From Epiperipatus broadwayi (lineage: Eukaryota > Onychophora > Udeonychophora > Euonychophora > Peripatidae), in contig JAQFVV010000028.1 in NCBI GenBank assembly GCA_028023455.1, forward strand, positions 1,717,501-1,781,500: a stretch of DNA of 64,000 bases, in the 5' to 3' direction. The first letter of the stretch is position 1; every line of letters starts with the position of its first letter. The notes beneath the pieces are model-generated. The model saw only the letters and a program-made list of their open reading frames with translations. It ran no database searches and was not told the DNA's origin. Positions 24,400-35,264 of this stretch are shown piece after piece. The translations under genes and the position numbers were made by a program.

Positions 24400-24705
24400 C
24401 CATTGATATATATGTAATTATATTATTATCCGATATCTGTATTTCTTCGAAGTTATATACACAATTTTATAATTTAAATATTACTAAATACAGTAATATA
24501 TATATATAGTACAACTTTAAAATCTTTTATCCACCTATGAAGCTAGTCGAAAGCGCTCCAAGGTGGATAAAAGTTTTTAAAGTTGTACTTTATATATATT
24601 TATTTTACTATACTTATTAATATTTAAATTACAAGATTACGTATATAATTTCGAATAAATACAGATATCGGATAATAGTATTATCACACATATATATATA
24701 TATCT
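24400..24705. repeat. Foldback F7 with hammerhead-like core, copy 1
   Basis: Arms at 24,400-24,535 and 24,558-24,700 pair: TATTATCCGATATCTGTATT versus AATACAGATATCGGATAATA, and ACAACTTTAAAATCTTTTAT versus ATAAAAGTTTTTAAAGTTGT. The loop and inner stem read TATCCACCT / ATGAAGCTAGTCGAAAGCGCTC / CAAGGTGGATA with the two outer pieces complementary. That is the layout of a type I hammerhead ribozyme of the kind described in Penelope-like elements: closing stem I, a CU(G)AUGA box, GAAA, and a very short stem III. One G of the CUGAUGA box is missing here, so activity is doubtful. Penelope fragments elsewhere in the window make this origin plausible. See 34,930-35,250 for the second copy. Confidence 0.5.
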
Positions 24706-24754
24706 TTTCATATAGGACAAAAATAATATTTAATGGATTTTGTTAAAAGAAAAA

Positions 24755-25085
24755 ACAAAGATTGATAACGATGAGTTAGAAAATGTTAACAACTACAACT
24801 ACCTTAGTTAGATTATTACTACAGATGGAAACAACGGGATGAAATTAATCATAAAATTAAAGTTGTTGAATTGCTTTTGATAGAAGTAACTTAATATTAA
24901 AGGGAAATATGCCCATGTGTTTGAAAAGGTAGGTTACCAGATATTACTTAAGGATGTAAGACTTGGACACTTAGCAAAAGACCAATCCAAATATTTTAGT
25001 TCACTCAATGAAGTATGGGGAGATTGATATTAGGAGTAACAAGAAAATATAAATTCATCAAACAAATATGACATATATGTGCAAT
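24755..25085 (+). pseudogene. LINE ORF2 post-RT region, RTE-like
   Basis: Plus-strand translation in shifting frames gives DELENVNNYNYLS-IITTDGN near 24,765-24,830 (family: LE-V--YKYLG--I---G), then EINHKIK, then CKTWTLSKRPIQIF near 24,955-25,000 (family: YG-ETWTL), then FTQ, a stop, and SMGRLILGVTRKYKFI (family: QRSMER-MLGITRKDKI). Several stops and frameshifts; a dead fossil. It lies just beyond F7 and on the opposite strand from the C-terminal piece at 24,145-24,335, so the two are separate insertions or a rearranged copy. Confidence 0.7.
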
Positions 25086-25328
25086 TGACCCACTCAAAAC
25101 TAAATGTTTAAAAAATCATTAAACACAAAGCAATTCAGTTTTAGCACCTGAGAAGGTTAAATAAATATGTTATTCCTAAACTGTCAATTATATGAACAAC
25201 TTATCTACCAATCAATGTTTAAAGTATGCAGTATGTCAACTGGCATCAAAATTAAATTATGTTTAGATAAAAATAGTTCCATTTTCTATCTGAACAGAAT
25301 TTAAACTTTGTTGCTAAGTATCATATTG

Positions 25329-25352
25329 GACGCTTTAAATGCTAATTTGTGA

Positions 25353-25433
<81 letters not shown>

Positions 25434-25478
25434 ATGCTTTAAATGCTAATTTGTGAATATATATATATATATATATAA
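25329..25478 (+). repeat. (TA)n with duplicated 24-bp flank
   Basis: GCTTTAAATGCTAATTTGTG occurs at about 25,331-25,350 and again at about 25,436-25,455. Each copy is followed by a TA run; the first run spans 25,354-25,432. So the unit is flank plus (TA)n, tandemly duplicated, with the first array greatly expanded. Confidence 0.85.
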
Positions 25479-25479
25479 G

Positions 25480-26100
25480 AGTCTTAAACTCATACTTTCA
25501 AACTACCCCCAGATATCCAATTCATCTTATGCAACTGATACACATGACCACATACTTGTGAAAAAGATAAATAATCTCCAATATATGTATATATATATAT
25601 ATATACTTTATGCTAAACCAGTACTCATCAGTTGGGCCAGATCACCATCTATTACACATATGATGTATACAATGACTGCTCAGTTTATATTAAGATAGCA
25701 AATCTTCAAACTTTAATGGACAAACTTCAATCTTCTCCATTCTCCAACTCTTCAGCCATCAATGTCATTGAAAATCTGAGAATGTAATACTCAAAACCTT
25801 TGATGATGCCAATATTATTTTCATATCCATGTTGACCTTAGGTCTATCTGACCCTTCACACATAGGTCCTTAATATGTCCATTATATTATATAGAAGAGT
25901 GATGGGAGAATACATGCTGAATATGTAAAATTTAAATACATGTATATTGGCTATACTAAACTTAATGTAATTATAATGTACTTGAACTTAGCTTTTCAAA
26001 CTCTCCACAGCTATCCAATCTATCTTATACAACTATTACACTTGACCACATAGATGTGAAAAAGATAAATAATCTCCAATATACCTATAATTACATTAAG
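25480..26100. repeat. F2 repeat copies
   Basis: 25,500-25,800 carries ATATCCAATTCATCTTATGC, GTGAAAAAGATAAATAATCTCC, a TA run, and CAGTACTCATCAGTTGGGCC. A second, shorter piece at 25,990-26,090 repeats the first module (CTATCCAATCTATCTTATAC, then GTGAAAAAGATAAATAATCTCC). Other copies lie at 32.1, 33.5, 35.3-36.0, 40.3, 48.7 and 58.7-59.0 kb. Noncoding. Confidence 0.6.
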
Positions 26101-26129
26101 CTTAGTATAGATAATATACATATTTTTAT

Positions 26130-26350
26130 ATATTACATATATATATATATATAGTGAAATTAAATATTTCCATGGATTATTATTATTATTATTATTATAA
26201 AGAATAGAAACAAAGATATCATATCCATGTAAACAGAGATAAATTTTAACCTTTGATGTTGCCAAGAAATGATCAATTCCTACCAATTGACAATCTCTGA
26301 GGTTAAACCGGTTTTCTCATTTAGCTATAATAGCTCATTTGTTGGAGATT
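26130..26350 (+). repeat. F6 half-copy
   Basis: CATGGATTATTATTATTATT, ATCCATGTAAACAGAGATAA, TTGATGTTGCCAAGAAATGA and AATTGACAATCTCTGAGG occur in the same order as at 14,690-14,850. Preceded by a (TA)n run, as there. Confidence 0.65.
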
Positions 26351-26438
26351 TTTGTATTTAAAACATCCAGTATGATACCTAGCAACAAAATTCCAATTAT
26401 GTTCAGATAGAGAATGAAACTATATATATATATATATA

Positions 26439-27535
26439 TCCACAGATGGCGTTCTACCAAAAACACCGATCAAGCGTATGTTCTGTTTACATAAACGTCA
26501 GAGTAGCATTCACTATCTCTAACTATAATTCCACTTTCAGATCATGATTTCAAGCTATTTGCTATCATCAGTGAAAGACAGGAATAAAAAAACTAGATCT
26601 AAATACAAACTCTGAGCGTTTATGAAACAATTTCTATTCAGCTTGCAAGCGTGAATTTTTTAGACACGTAATGTCTTCAAACTCAGCATAGCAAACCAGA
26701 TAGCTATATGGGTCTGATCTCAGTTCAGCATCACCACATAGTAGAAGCCTCTGCAATCTATATCATTGCAAGAAAGATCTCAAAGGTACATTTATGATAA
26801 ACAAAAATGCAAGTTAAAAAACTTGCTAACGCTTGTATTTATGTCCACAGATGGCGTTCTACCAAAAACACCGATCAAGCGTATGTTCTGTTTACATAAA
26901 CGTCAGAGTAGCATTCACTATCTCTAACTATAATTCCACTTTCAGATCATGATTTCAAGCTATTTGCTATCATCAGTGAAAGACAGGAATAAAGAAACTA
27001 GATCTAAATACAAACTCTGAGCGTTTATGAAACAATTTCTATTCAGCTTGCAAGCGTGAATTTTTTAGACACGTAATGTCTTCAAACTCAGCATAGCAAA
27101 CCAGATAGCTATATGCATTTTTGTTTATCATAAATGTACCTTTGAGGTCTTTCTTGCAATGACATAGATTGCAGAGGCTTCTACTATGTGGTGATGCTGA
27201 GCTGAGATCAGACCCATATAGCTATCTGGTTTGCTATGCTGAGTTTGAAGATATTACGTGTCTAAAAAATTCACGCTTGCAAGCTGAATAGAAATTGTTT
27301 CATAAACGCTCAGAGTTTGTATTTAGATCTAGTTTCTTTATTCCTGTCTTTCACTGATGATAGCAAATAGCTTGAAATCATGATCTGAAAGTGGAATTAT
27401 AGTTAGAGATAGTGAATGCTACTCTGACGTTTATGTAAACAGAACATACGCTTGATCGGTGTTTTTGGTAGAACGCCATCTGTGGACATAAATACAAGCG
27501 TTAGCAAGTTTTTTAACTTGCATTTTTGTTTATCA
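26439..27535. repeat. Young tandem + inverted array of a 405-bp unit
   Basis: Unit A (26,439-26,843) starts TCCACAGATGGCGTTCTACC and ends ACGCTTGTATTTATG. Unit B (26,844-27,115) is a head-to-tail copy of the first 272 bp. Unit C (27,116-27,535) is a full copy in inverted orientation plus about 15 bp of overlap. Copies differ at only a handful of visible positions (for example AAAAAAACTAG versus AAAGAAACTAG; AGTTCAGC versus AGCTCAGC). Everything else nearby is much more decayed, so this is recent. Base composition is less A+T-rich than the neighbourhood. (TA)n sequence borders both outer ends. No protein frame or known terminus recognised. The TC start inside an A+T tract raises a Helitron-like idea, but no CTRR end with hairpin was found. 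Satellite fragment is an alternative. Confidence 0.85.
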
Positions 27536-27539
27536 TATA

Positions 27540-28840
27540 TATATACTTTTTAAAGATATATCTTTGAATCATTTACATATAAATGAAAATGAAAATTTAT
27601 CTATTTTTATACATTACATTCATTGGAAATAAATGTGATTAACTAATTTAAAAAACTGTTATATAATCAATTATATCTTTTGATATTTTATAGTAACAGC
27701 AATAGTATGGTGCAAATTTTGAGTCAAATATAATAATGTTCATGCTATAATATTAATAATGTTAATTTTTTTTAAGAATTCAAGCAGTATTTAAAAAGTT
27801 TTCTTATTCATTTTTGAGTAATCTACTACTTGTAAATAACATGAATTAATTTTTAAACAAGAGTAACTATATTAAAAATAATATATTAATAAATTTCATT
27901 ATATAATTATTAAATTACATAATGACAATAAAATATTAAATACTCTTAACTTAGTGTATATATATTTTAAATAGAAATATTAACTTCATGTAAGCTAAAT
28001 ATACATAATACAGACATATCAGGAGATACAAAAAATAGAAATGGATAAGTTATTCTTCAAGCTTTCAATATTTGTTTTTTAAGCATTCATTTATTGATAT
28101 TGTTAAAAATTAATTGCAGACATTTTATATTGGCCTGAATAAAATATAGCACAAAACATTCTAAAATTACAATTTAGAAAATAAGAATGGATATTTTAGT
28201 TTTTAAAATTTATAATATTAACTATTAATGAAAAAAGCAGGTCATATATAATGTGACATTACTTTTATAAGCTTGTGTTTACAAAAATTAACTAAGTATT
28301 AACTAAGTATCAGTTTAGTAAATGAAAATATTAAATATGCGTAGTACAAAATTAAGACAGACATACAAATATCTCTGAAGACCTATTACAACTACTACTC
28401 ATACATTAGTAAACACAAACAATAAAATGGATGACATGTTTTTTAAGTTTGCAATGAATATAAACATATTTTACTGGAAAGAAAGAGTAGAATTTGTATA
28501 TTAGCCTGATTTATATATGGCATAAATGATTCTGAAATTATGATTAAACACTGAGGGGAAAGATGGTGTCTTATTTATAATAAATTTATAATATTAATGA
28601 AACATCCATTTCTTAATCAAAATATTATAACATAAATCGTAAGTGTACAAATTTAACTGGTTGTTACAAATCACATCACAACCAATCAATGTTAAATACT
28701 ACAGCAATCGATTAAAATAGACTGAAATCAGACTGCTTAGAAGCTTTCTTTAAAAAACTTAATTAAACTGGCAAGAATAATCAATTGCTCTCACTCAAGA
28801 TCTGTTTAAAAAAATAGAATCTAATAATAAATGGATTTAA
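27540..28840. other. AT-rich stretch, nothing recognised
   Basis: Strongly A+T-rich. A local direct similarity (ACATACA..AT.TCTC / AATACAGACATATCAGGAGA) is too weak to call. No arms, no motifs. Confidence 0.45.
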
Positions 28841-29490
28841 AACAGTAGAAAACTATTTCCATATGGTAGTGTCATCCAGTGCAAGCAATAGTAATCAGTG
28901 AATGCTAGAAGGTTTGTGCATCAAAACCCCTAATTAGTGCTTACTCATTCAATACTCCAAAACTAGATTCTCATTTGTGGCTTTCATCAATTAAGAACTT
29001 TAGGTCTGAGAACTCTGCATATATAATTATGGATCTAATGCAATCCTCCAACCACAACTTTTTACCTTTTAGTTAACTATAAAGCCATGAGTTCAAAATA
29101 AAAACAATGTTTTCAGTCCAAGATAATTCACATGTACAGTCATTCATTTCTGAATAACATTTATCACATGATCACCATTTCTTATGCTTGCTCATAACTG
29201 TTATTAAAACAGGCAAAACTCTCCATATAGTAGTGACACTCAGTGCAAGCCAGAGTAATCAATGGATGCCAAAAGGGTTGCATTAGATCCTAAAATCTAG
29301 GTGCAATGCTCTCAGATCCAAAGCTCCTCACTGATGAAAGCCACAAGCTAGAAACTCATCTGGAGATATTGAATGAGTAGGCACTAGATAGGGATTTTAT
29401 GTATAAACCTTCTGACATCCATTGATTACTCTGGCTTGTACTGAGTGGCATGGCTGTATAGATAGTTTTGCCTGTTTTTTAACATTTATA
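28840..29490. repeat. Foldback repeat F1, two adjacent copies
   Basis: 28,862-29,110 is a left half only (GTGTCATCCAGTGCAAGCAA, then AAAACCCCTAATTAGTGC). 29,170-29,480 is a full foldback with outer ends CAGGCAAAACTCTCCATATA and TAGATAGTTTTGCCTGTTTT, and a central TCAGATCCAAAGCTCCTCAC. The flanking CACATGATCACCATTTCTTA before the left end recurs at the ends of the copies at 46.45 and 52.35 kb, so the true terminal repeats extend beyond the AAAACAGG motif. Confidence 0.7.
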
Positions 29491-29639
29491 CAGCATGCTT
29501 TGGTAGTACTATATATGGAGATTGTTTTAACAGGTTCTGTAAGCATAGGAAATGATGATACAAAATATGGATTTTCATCTGAGTTCTATTTTGATAATGG
29601 ATTACTGATATTCAAAATTGAATAGAGATGATGTGATTT

Positions 29640-30275
29640 AATAGCTTAATATATATAAAATTTAAGCAGAAATAACACCATAATATACATAACATTGCAT
29701 TTGTTTTTTTGTTTTTTTTTAAAAAAAAAGAAAACTGATACAGAAATGTTTCCAAAAATTCAGAATACATTCACTACTCACAGTAATGTGTATATTATTA
29801 TTATTTTTAAATATATTCTAAAGTTTCAAGTTTTTTTTTTATTTTGAATTTTTTATTCTACATTTTAAATAAGATTAACGAACGATGTATCGGAAGAATA
29901 TTAATGCATAATTAATTTAGAACTTCTTATCCTATATGATATAAATAAAAATATTTTTTTGTAAAATGGTAAAATAAATTTGATCTAAACATTGGCTATA
30001 TTTAAATAATCAAATTACAACTTCTAAAAAGAAAAAAAAAGTACACACATGGAAAATATTTAATATGAAAAAATATATTACATTTATTTTATAAATAATT
30101 GACTGTAGAAAAATATTTAAAATAAAATTTCGAATTTATTTATAAATCCACTTTGCATAATTATTTTTAATTATTAAAATATTATAAAATTCTGATCTTG
30201 TAAAATAAAAAAAAAGTTTATATACATAAAATTATGTTTTTTTAAAAAAAATTATATAAAAGCTATTATCTGTCT
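29640..30275. other. AT-rich stretch, nothing recognised
   Basis: Very A+T-rich with homopolymer runs near 29,710-29,730 and 29,830-29,842. Nothing else seen. Confidence 0.45.
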
Positions 30276-30280
30276 AGCGT

Positions 30281-30795
30281 TGGTGGCCGAGTGGTCAGCA
30301 CAGCCGCCTTACAAGCAGTTGTCCTGGGTTCGCAGTTCGCTTCCCGGCCGATGCTTTGACACATTGGGGGGGGGGTCATTATCTTCCCCTGAATATATAT
30401 AAAGCATTAATTTAAACAGTGTTATTATGTTTTGCAGGTTTAACTTACGATGAATTTCTCAGTATAGTACTATATTTTTATTAACATCTATTTCTTTTTT
30501 ATTACAATTGAACTTTAAATACTATTACATTTTTCAAACTTGATGGCATATATTTGTGCTCTTTATGAAAAGATATTCAAATCATCCTCCCAAACTTTAT
30601 GTTTCATCAATGCTCTCTATGAATAAAATCTGAATTTCAAACAACTGACTTTATATTTATTCACAGAGGACCTTTCTGAAATATCAGAACATTTTTTTTC
30701 TCATGTGTCATAGCATCAGCCGGGAAGCAAACCTGCTATCCTGGGACAACTGCTTGTAAAGCAGCTGTCGCTGACCTCTCGACCACCGATGCTTC
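30281..30795. repeat. Convergent pair of tRNA-like repeats, copy 1
   Basis: The plus-strand unit at 30,277-30,354 folds like a tRNA. A 7-bp acceptor-type pair (GCGTTGG / CCGATGC) encloses an A-box-like GGTGGCCGAGTGGTCAGC, an anticodon-type arm with loop CTTACAA (UAC at the anticodon position, as in tRNA-Val), and a B-box-like GTTCGCTTCCCGG. The complementary unit sits at 30,713-30,792 on the minus strand. The halves share an extension reading CTATGACACATGAGAAA in the second unit. About 360 bp of A+T-rich DNA separates them, including a small F8-like hairpin at 30,570-30,690. The twin at 49.55-50.25 kb has the same layout. Confidence 0.65.
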
Positions 30796-30799
30796 ATTT

Positions 30800-32075
30800 G
30801 TATATATTTTTTATTTAATTTTCAAGCAAGATGCACTAGAATTTTTTTTTTTATGAAATGAATATTATGTAGATGTCATTTCCTATTGATTAAACAAATG
30901 GTAATAAGCACGACTATATAAGACAGATTACATACAATACTTTATAAACACACTTCCCAATCAGGAAGTGATTTAATGACATGTATGATACGATTACACA
31001 CTCCTTTCATTAAACATTTTATTGCAAAATTTTTACATAAATTGATATTTCAATCATTCTGCATTCTTCTTCAGAGTCTCTACTGATTATTTCCCTTTTA
31101 AAAATGTTTTTAAAAGCAAAAGAGCCCCGAAAAAGCCTGCAGGAGATTCAAAACATCAGTTTATATGGTTTCAAAAGTGAAATAATTAGAAGGAGCTTTG
31201 AAGTAGACTGGAGAATAGTCGAAATGTTTAAAGAAAGAAATATTATTTTATTTATAAAAAATATTAAAGAAAAATAAGAAAACAAAGAGGATTATATATA
31301 TAATGTTATTTTCAACATCTAATCGCTTTGGTTGCAAAAAGTAGTGCAGTGGAAAAATATTAAACTATCAACACAGTGTGGAGGATTGCATATTAATACT
31401 TCTAATTCATCTAAGAAGTAAAGATTGTTTATAAAATTCATGCACAGTCAAAAAGATAATTTAGAGTTTTGCAGTGCAGTAGCATTACAATATGGTGAGA
31501 ACTAATAAAAATTATTGTGAAGTGTCTCTGCAATGCAATATTTATTCATCTTCCAAGAGTTCCTCTCTCATGAAAGAATGGTGCAATGAAAAATAATCAG
31601 TCTTTTGAAAGGATCAATGAAGTTTATTTGATGAATGATGGTTATTAGCAAAATGGATGCATAATGAGAGAGAAGTTTCTAAGTTTTCTGCACTCATTGT
31701 TTACCAAATGGTATAGTCAATATGATAAGTGCACTGATAAAAATATCTAGTATTAATGATACATTTCTAACTTGGAATAAATACATTTTAAAATTTTAAT
31801 AATTATTTGCCCCCCCCCCCATTTTAACAAATTACTATTATGAATATAACGAATCCTGTAAATTATTATACCAAATTCAGAGTTAATAAAACATACCAAA
31901 ATTAAATTAAAAATTCATCTCAAACAGTGGTTTTACTACCAAGGCAGACTACTCAATTGCAAGACCACAACAACACAAAACAAATTGATACTAATCTATT
32001 ATTCCATAATTTTTTGCCTTTTAAATTTTCTTCATTTTTATTCTGTAGTGTAATCATGAACGTACAACCAAAGAT
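30800..32075. other. AT-rich stretch, nothing recognised
   Basis: Contains a C-run at 31,811-31,820. No protein motif, no repeat arms. Slightly more complex composition than average at 31,060-31,720 but without recognisable features. Confidence 0.4.
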
Positions 32076-32079
32076 AACT

Positions 32080-32345
32080 GAAAAAGATGTGTGACCACCA
32101 AAATGCTATTTCATGCTGAACCAGCACTCATCAGTAGGCCCAGATCACAATATCTTACATATATTTTTATCATTATTCAGTATATATAGATAGGGAATTA
32201 CTACAGTTTAAGTGGTAAGTGTCAAACTTACTGCCCTCACAACTTTGACACAAGCCACTTGATGAAAGTATATTAAGAATTTTTATGAGTTATTTATTAT
32301 ACTAGAGATTATCCATTTAATGAATAATCTCTAGTTTAATGAATG
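32080..32345 (+). repeat. F2 repeat copy with terminal hairpin
   Basis: CCAGCACTCATCAGTAGGCC near 32,120, then ACTTACTGCCCTCACAACTT and GCCACTTGATGAAAGTATAT, all matched in the minus-strand copy at 58.70-58.90 kb and in the copy at 48.7-48.9 kb. At 32,302-32,336 there is a perfect 12-bp-arm hairpin (ACTAGAGATTAT / ATAATCTCTAGT). Confidence 0.6.
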
Positions 32346-32357
32346 ACCAATAAAACT

Positions 32358-33815
32358 GAAAAAAGCCATAAAAATTGAACGTACCTATGAATAATTTTAG
32401 TAAGCAAAGCATTCCAAAAAGCAATTCATAAAAAAATAATTGACAACCAAAAAATATGCTTAGTAATAAAAAATTAAATGCAAAACATTCTCATAAAGTA
32501 ATCCATAATAATTTACATGAAGGAAATAAGTGTTTGATATGTATTTTAGAAATAATTAATAATTTCATGCATGAAAAATGTATCTAATATCCATCAAGAA
32601 TGCATATAATAAATAGGTTGCTATTTTTATATTAAATTAAAGTGCTTGTCTATATTTAAATCCTTTTATTTAACTGTTTGTTGTTGCTGGTTTTTTGGGT
32701 CAAATTTTGAATCTCGCTTTAAATATATTTTTATTGGATGGAATTTTTTAAATCTTGTACATATGTTAGGTATCGATGGCAGTGAAAAGACAAAACAATA
32801 TTTCAGTGTTATTCATCCATTTTTCTAGTTGAACAGTGTTAGCAAGACAAATTTCAAACTGTATTGATATCATTTCAATAAATTTTCGATGATGAGCTTT
32901 AAATGGTGATTTTTAAAAAATAATTATGAAAGATAAAATTTTAATTTCTATTGACTGTTTAAATAAAACTTGTTTTTATATAAAAGATTGCCTTAATAAA
33001 CAACAAAACCTTGCAAATGATTTTTAACTCATATCAATTTCATTTTAAATACTAGAAATATGGTGACATCAGTGATATTATCAGCTTCTAAATTTGAATA
33101 CGAATAATTACATAAGGTTATTTCAACAATTTGCACGAAAAATCAAAAAATAATATTTTTCTTTAACATAAATTGTATTGTTATATTTAACTTGAAGTTA
33201 AAGTGTGGGGGATCCAGTAATTAAGTCAACCCCTAAAATAAAGCTTTGAATTCATTAATATCTGAATGCCCCAATGATTGAGTTAATTATTTTTTTGAAT
33301 ATCAATATTTTTATTTCAAGTTAAATATATCAACCAAAATTATGGTTGTAGAAAAAGACACCAAATGCAGATAATTCCGATTTATATCCAAAGAAGTTCT
33401 CATTCTGGTGAAGAAGCAGAGGACATTACAAATATACAGAATGCTTTTGATCAAACCAAACAATATTCTAAAATTGTCATGAGATTTTTATGCCATAATT
33501 GGCATGTGAAAAAAAGATAAATGATGCCAATATACATATTTTGTGGACAAATAGCACTCATCAATTGGGACAGATTATAATCCCACACATATACAATCAG
33601 GGCTTGGCTTGTAATAAGATAGTAACTCCTTAAACTTTAATGTGTGGGAGATTATGATCTGGCCTAAATGATGAGTACTGTTCTGCACAATATATATATA
33701 GAGAGGATCAATTGTCTTTTTTACATGTGTGTGGTCATGCATATCAATGGTCTGAGATGAAGTGGAGGAGGAATATAGACTAAAAATCCTAAATTCAAAT
33801 TCCTATATTTATGTA

Positions 33816-33860
<45 letters not shown>

Positions 33861-34003
33861 CATAAATCTTGTAGAGGAATTGGCAATCCTTACTGTTTAT
33901 ATATATATATATTAAGGTAAAAAATACTAAAACAGATATTTACTGTACCAAATATACTTCTGAGAACATTAATTTTATGCTGATTTGAATGCTCATGTAC
34001 ATG

Positions 34004-34087
<84 letters not shown>

Positions 34088-34515
34088 GATAAGCCTACAA
34101 TACCATGAATCTCAATGTGTTTATTATATAAGTAAACAGTACATTGTATTTTTGATAAAGATGGAACCTACTTTAACTATGGTTTAAGATAAATACACGA
34201 ACACTAAAGATTGACACTTGACTGAAAGTGTTTGAAATTTTAAATTCAAAGAAGTTTAAATAAACCTCACTGAACAAGAAAATATAAACTGTTTAGAAAG
34301 CAGACTAAAATTAGTCAATTTTAACTTTGAAACTATTCTGCAGCTATGTCTTATTTAGATAATAAAGCTAATAATATATACATATGTATATACTTGCATA
34401 AAAATATATGTATATAAATTAAAAATAATGCTAACATAACTTTATGTATAAAGAAAAGTTTGAAAATATTAAGTATCAGCTCAATGCTAAGCATTTTTGT
34501 CTGAAGCAACCATTA
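32358..34515 (+). repeat. Left arm of 9.3-kb inverted repeat (~2.2-kb arm)
   Basis: Reverse complement of 39,428-41,609. Outer end GCCATAAAAATTGAACGTAC, inner end GCATTTTTGTCTGAAGCAAC. A chance 60-codon frame at 32,646-32,828 is matched by 41,133-41,315 with a single residue difference (S to C), which shows how similar the arms are. Arms differ mainly in the length of (TA)n tracts (33,815-33,854, 33,899-33,911 and 34,006-34,083 on this side). Carried within the arm are an F2-type foldback (33,540-33,720), and F3 modules at 34,120-34,370. There is no coding capacity. Confidence 0.88.
34006..34083. repeat. (TA)n microsatellite, 78 bp
   Basis: Uninterrupted TA run within the left arm. The corresponding position in the right arm (39,861-39,950) is also TA but interrupted by GCATATATA and CACGCA motifs, so the array has diverged since duplication. 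Confidence 0.95.
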
Positions 34516-34589
34516 ATTCTGAATTTGGTATGATTTGTTTATATATAGACATAAGAAATAGAATCAGCATATATCACTAGCTGAAAATT

Positions 34590-34928
34590 TAAATATAAAA
34601 TGTCAAATCGTCCTCCCAAATGCTTAATTTACTTAGCAACATCACCCAGTGAATAAATATAGTCTGAATTTCATTCAGCACAACCAAAAGGTAACCTCTT
34701 AAATGGAATGCTGGAATGATGTAAAAAATTGAAATACAGACTTATTCAAACAAAGAGCATGAAATTTAAACATGTTTGTTTATAAGCAATTTAAGTTTAC
34801 ATTACAGCATACAGTTCAAAAGATTACATCTTCGCTATACTATTTGAATTTCAGACTTTATACATTTTTCACAGGGTGGCCTTGCTGAGAAAACTTAATG
34901 TTTGGGAAAATGAATTGACATATTATAC
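34590..34928. repeat. Foldback repeat F8
   Basis: AATCGTCCTCCCAAATGCTT near 34,605 and GTCTGAATTTCATTCAG near 34,660 are matched in reverse complement by ATTTGAATTTCAGAC near 34,842 and GTTTGGGAAAATGAATTGAC near 34,900. The spacer is about 170 bp. A smaller relative sits inside the tRNA-like pair at 30,570-30,690 (AATCATCCTCCCAAACTTTA). Confidence 0.6.
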
Positions 34929-34929
34929 A

Positions 34930-35255
34930 TATAAATCTTAAATAATAAAACAAATATAGTAATATAAATTCAAATTTTTAATCCAAATAGGAGCGCTTTC
35001 AACAGGAAGCAAATGCAAAAAATAATGAATTATGGGAAAGCTAAAAATAGAAAGTGATTGTGTTTGAACATTCGTTATACGTTTGGTTTTAAATGTTTTA
35101 AAATTAGTTGACAAATACTACTTAGATAGTTGAAAGCGCTCCTATTTGTGTTAAAAGTTTGAATTTATATTACTGCATTTGTTTTATTATTTGAATATAA
35201 GATTATGTATACATAAGTTAAAAGAATAGCCATCGATTAATATTATTACATATAT
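34930..35255. repeat. Foldback F7 with hammerhead-like core, copy 2
   Basis: Arms 34,935-35,005 and 35,130-35,215 pair: AATAATAAAACAAATATAGT with ACTGCATTTGTTTTATTATT, and GGAGCGCTTTCAAC with GTTGAAAGCGCTCC. On the plus strand near 35,110-35,150 the text ACAAATA / CTACTTAGATAGTTGAAAGCGCTCC is closed by TATTTGT, again a complementary closing stem around GAAAGCGCTC. The CUGAUGA box is more decayed (CTACTTA) than in copy 1. Confidence 0.5.
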
Positions 35256-35264
35256 ATGTAAATA

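Noticed and set aside
26439-26460. Helitron 5' end (TC start within an A/T tract)
   Set aside because: No CTRR 3' end with preceding hairpin found for the 405-bp unit; left as a hypothesis to test.
26439-27535. CRISPR-like or regularly spaced array
   Set aside because: Units are 405 bp without short regular repeats and spacers; eukaryotic context.
32646-32828. 60-codon frame present twice (also 41,133-41,315), apparently conserved
   Set aside because: Conservation is explained by the recent inverted duplication of the whole 2.2-kb arm, not by selection on a protein.
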